Translations under genes and position numbers: made by a program
Notes under the pieces: model-generated
Databases searched by the model: none
Told to the model about the DNA's origin: nothing
Seen by the model: only the letters and a program-made list of their open reading frames with translations
Part shown: positions 5,652-5,665 of the stretch, piece after piece
Layout of the letters: each line of letters starts with the position of its first letter
Numbering within the stretch: the stretch's first letter is position 1
DNA from: Candidatus Bathyarchaeota archaeon
GTDB taxonomy: Archaea; Thermoproteota; Bathyarchaeia; Bathyarchaeales; Bathyarchaeaceae
NCBI GenBank assembly: GCA_020344435.1
Contig: CP070826.1
Span: 260,988-266,652 of the forward strand
Direction of reading: 5' to 3'
Length of the DNA stretch: 5,665 nucleotides

Positions 5652-5665
5652 AAATTCTGCGGGTA

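Noticed and set aside
1..5665. CRISPR array, tRNA, rRNA, insertion sequence or attachment site
   Set aside because: No regularly spaced repeats, no tRNA-like cloverleaf, no transposase or integrase motifs and no flanking terminal repeats were found on either strand.

Overview
This 5.7 kb window looks like archaeal chromosomal DNA. Four things point that way: strong Shine-Dalgarno motifs (GGAGG, GGAGGT, GAGGTG, AGGTGA); tightly overlapping reading frames; no recognisable bacterial promoters; and a single-pass surface protein rich in N-glycosylation sequons with LEA-like beta domains. The style resembles Bathyarchaeia and other Thermoproteota, but that placement is only an impression and needs a protein search. 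No rRNA, tRNA, CRISPR array or insertion sequence was seen.

Layout: (1) At 18-1301 on the plus strand is a multi-pass membrane protein of the YeiH/UPF0324 putative sulfate exporter family, complete and preceded by a ribosome binding site. (2) At 1302-1488 is a gap with no convincing plus-strand gene and an unexplained ribosome-binding-site plus ATG pair on the minus strand. (3) At 1489-3838 is a plus-strand operon of three overlapping genes: a family 2 (GT-A) glycosyltransferase, a GT-B family 4-type glycosyltransferase, and a small class I SAM-dependent methyltransferase. Together they look like part of a pathway for a surface glycan or glycolipid. (4) At 3839-4042 is a convergent intergenic region with T-tracts oriented to stop minus-strand transcripts and a 12-bp perfect palindrome. 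(5) At 4043-5638 is a minus-strand operon of three overlapping genes, read from high to low coordinates: a 107-aa protein with two or three membrane segments and a Lys-rich tail; a 267-aa membrane-anchored extracellular protein with two LEA-like beta domains; and a 159-aa four-span membrane protein. I recognise no named system here.

The first three plus-strand functions follow from clear family motifs. The minus-strand cluster is the least explained part of the window. Its overlaps suggest one co-translated membrane assembly with an extracellular, possibly glycosylated domain, but that is inference. Several start codons are better placed internally than at the longest reading frame: 1489, 3254 and 5638. 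The reasons are given per gene.
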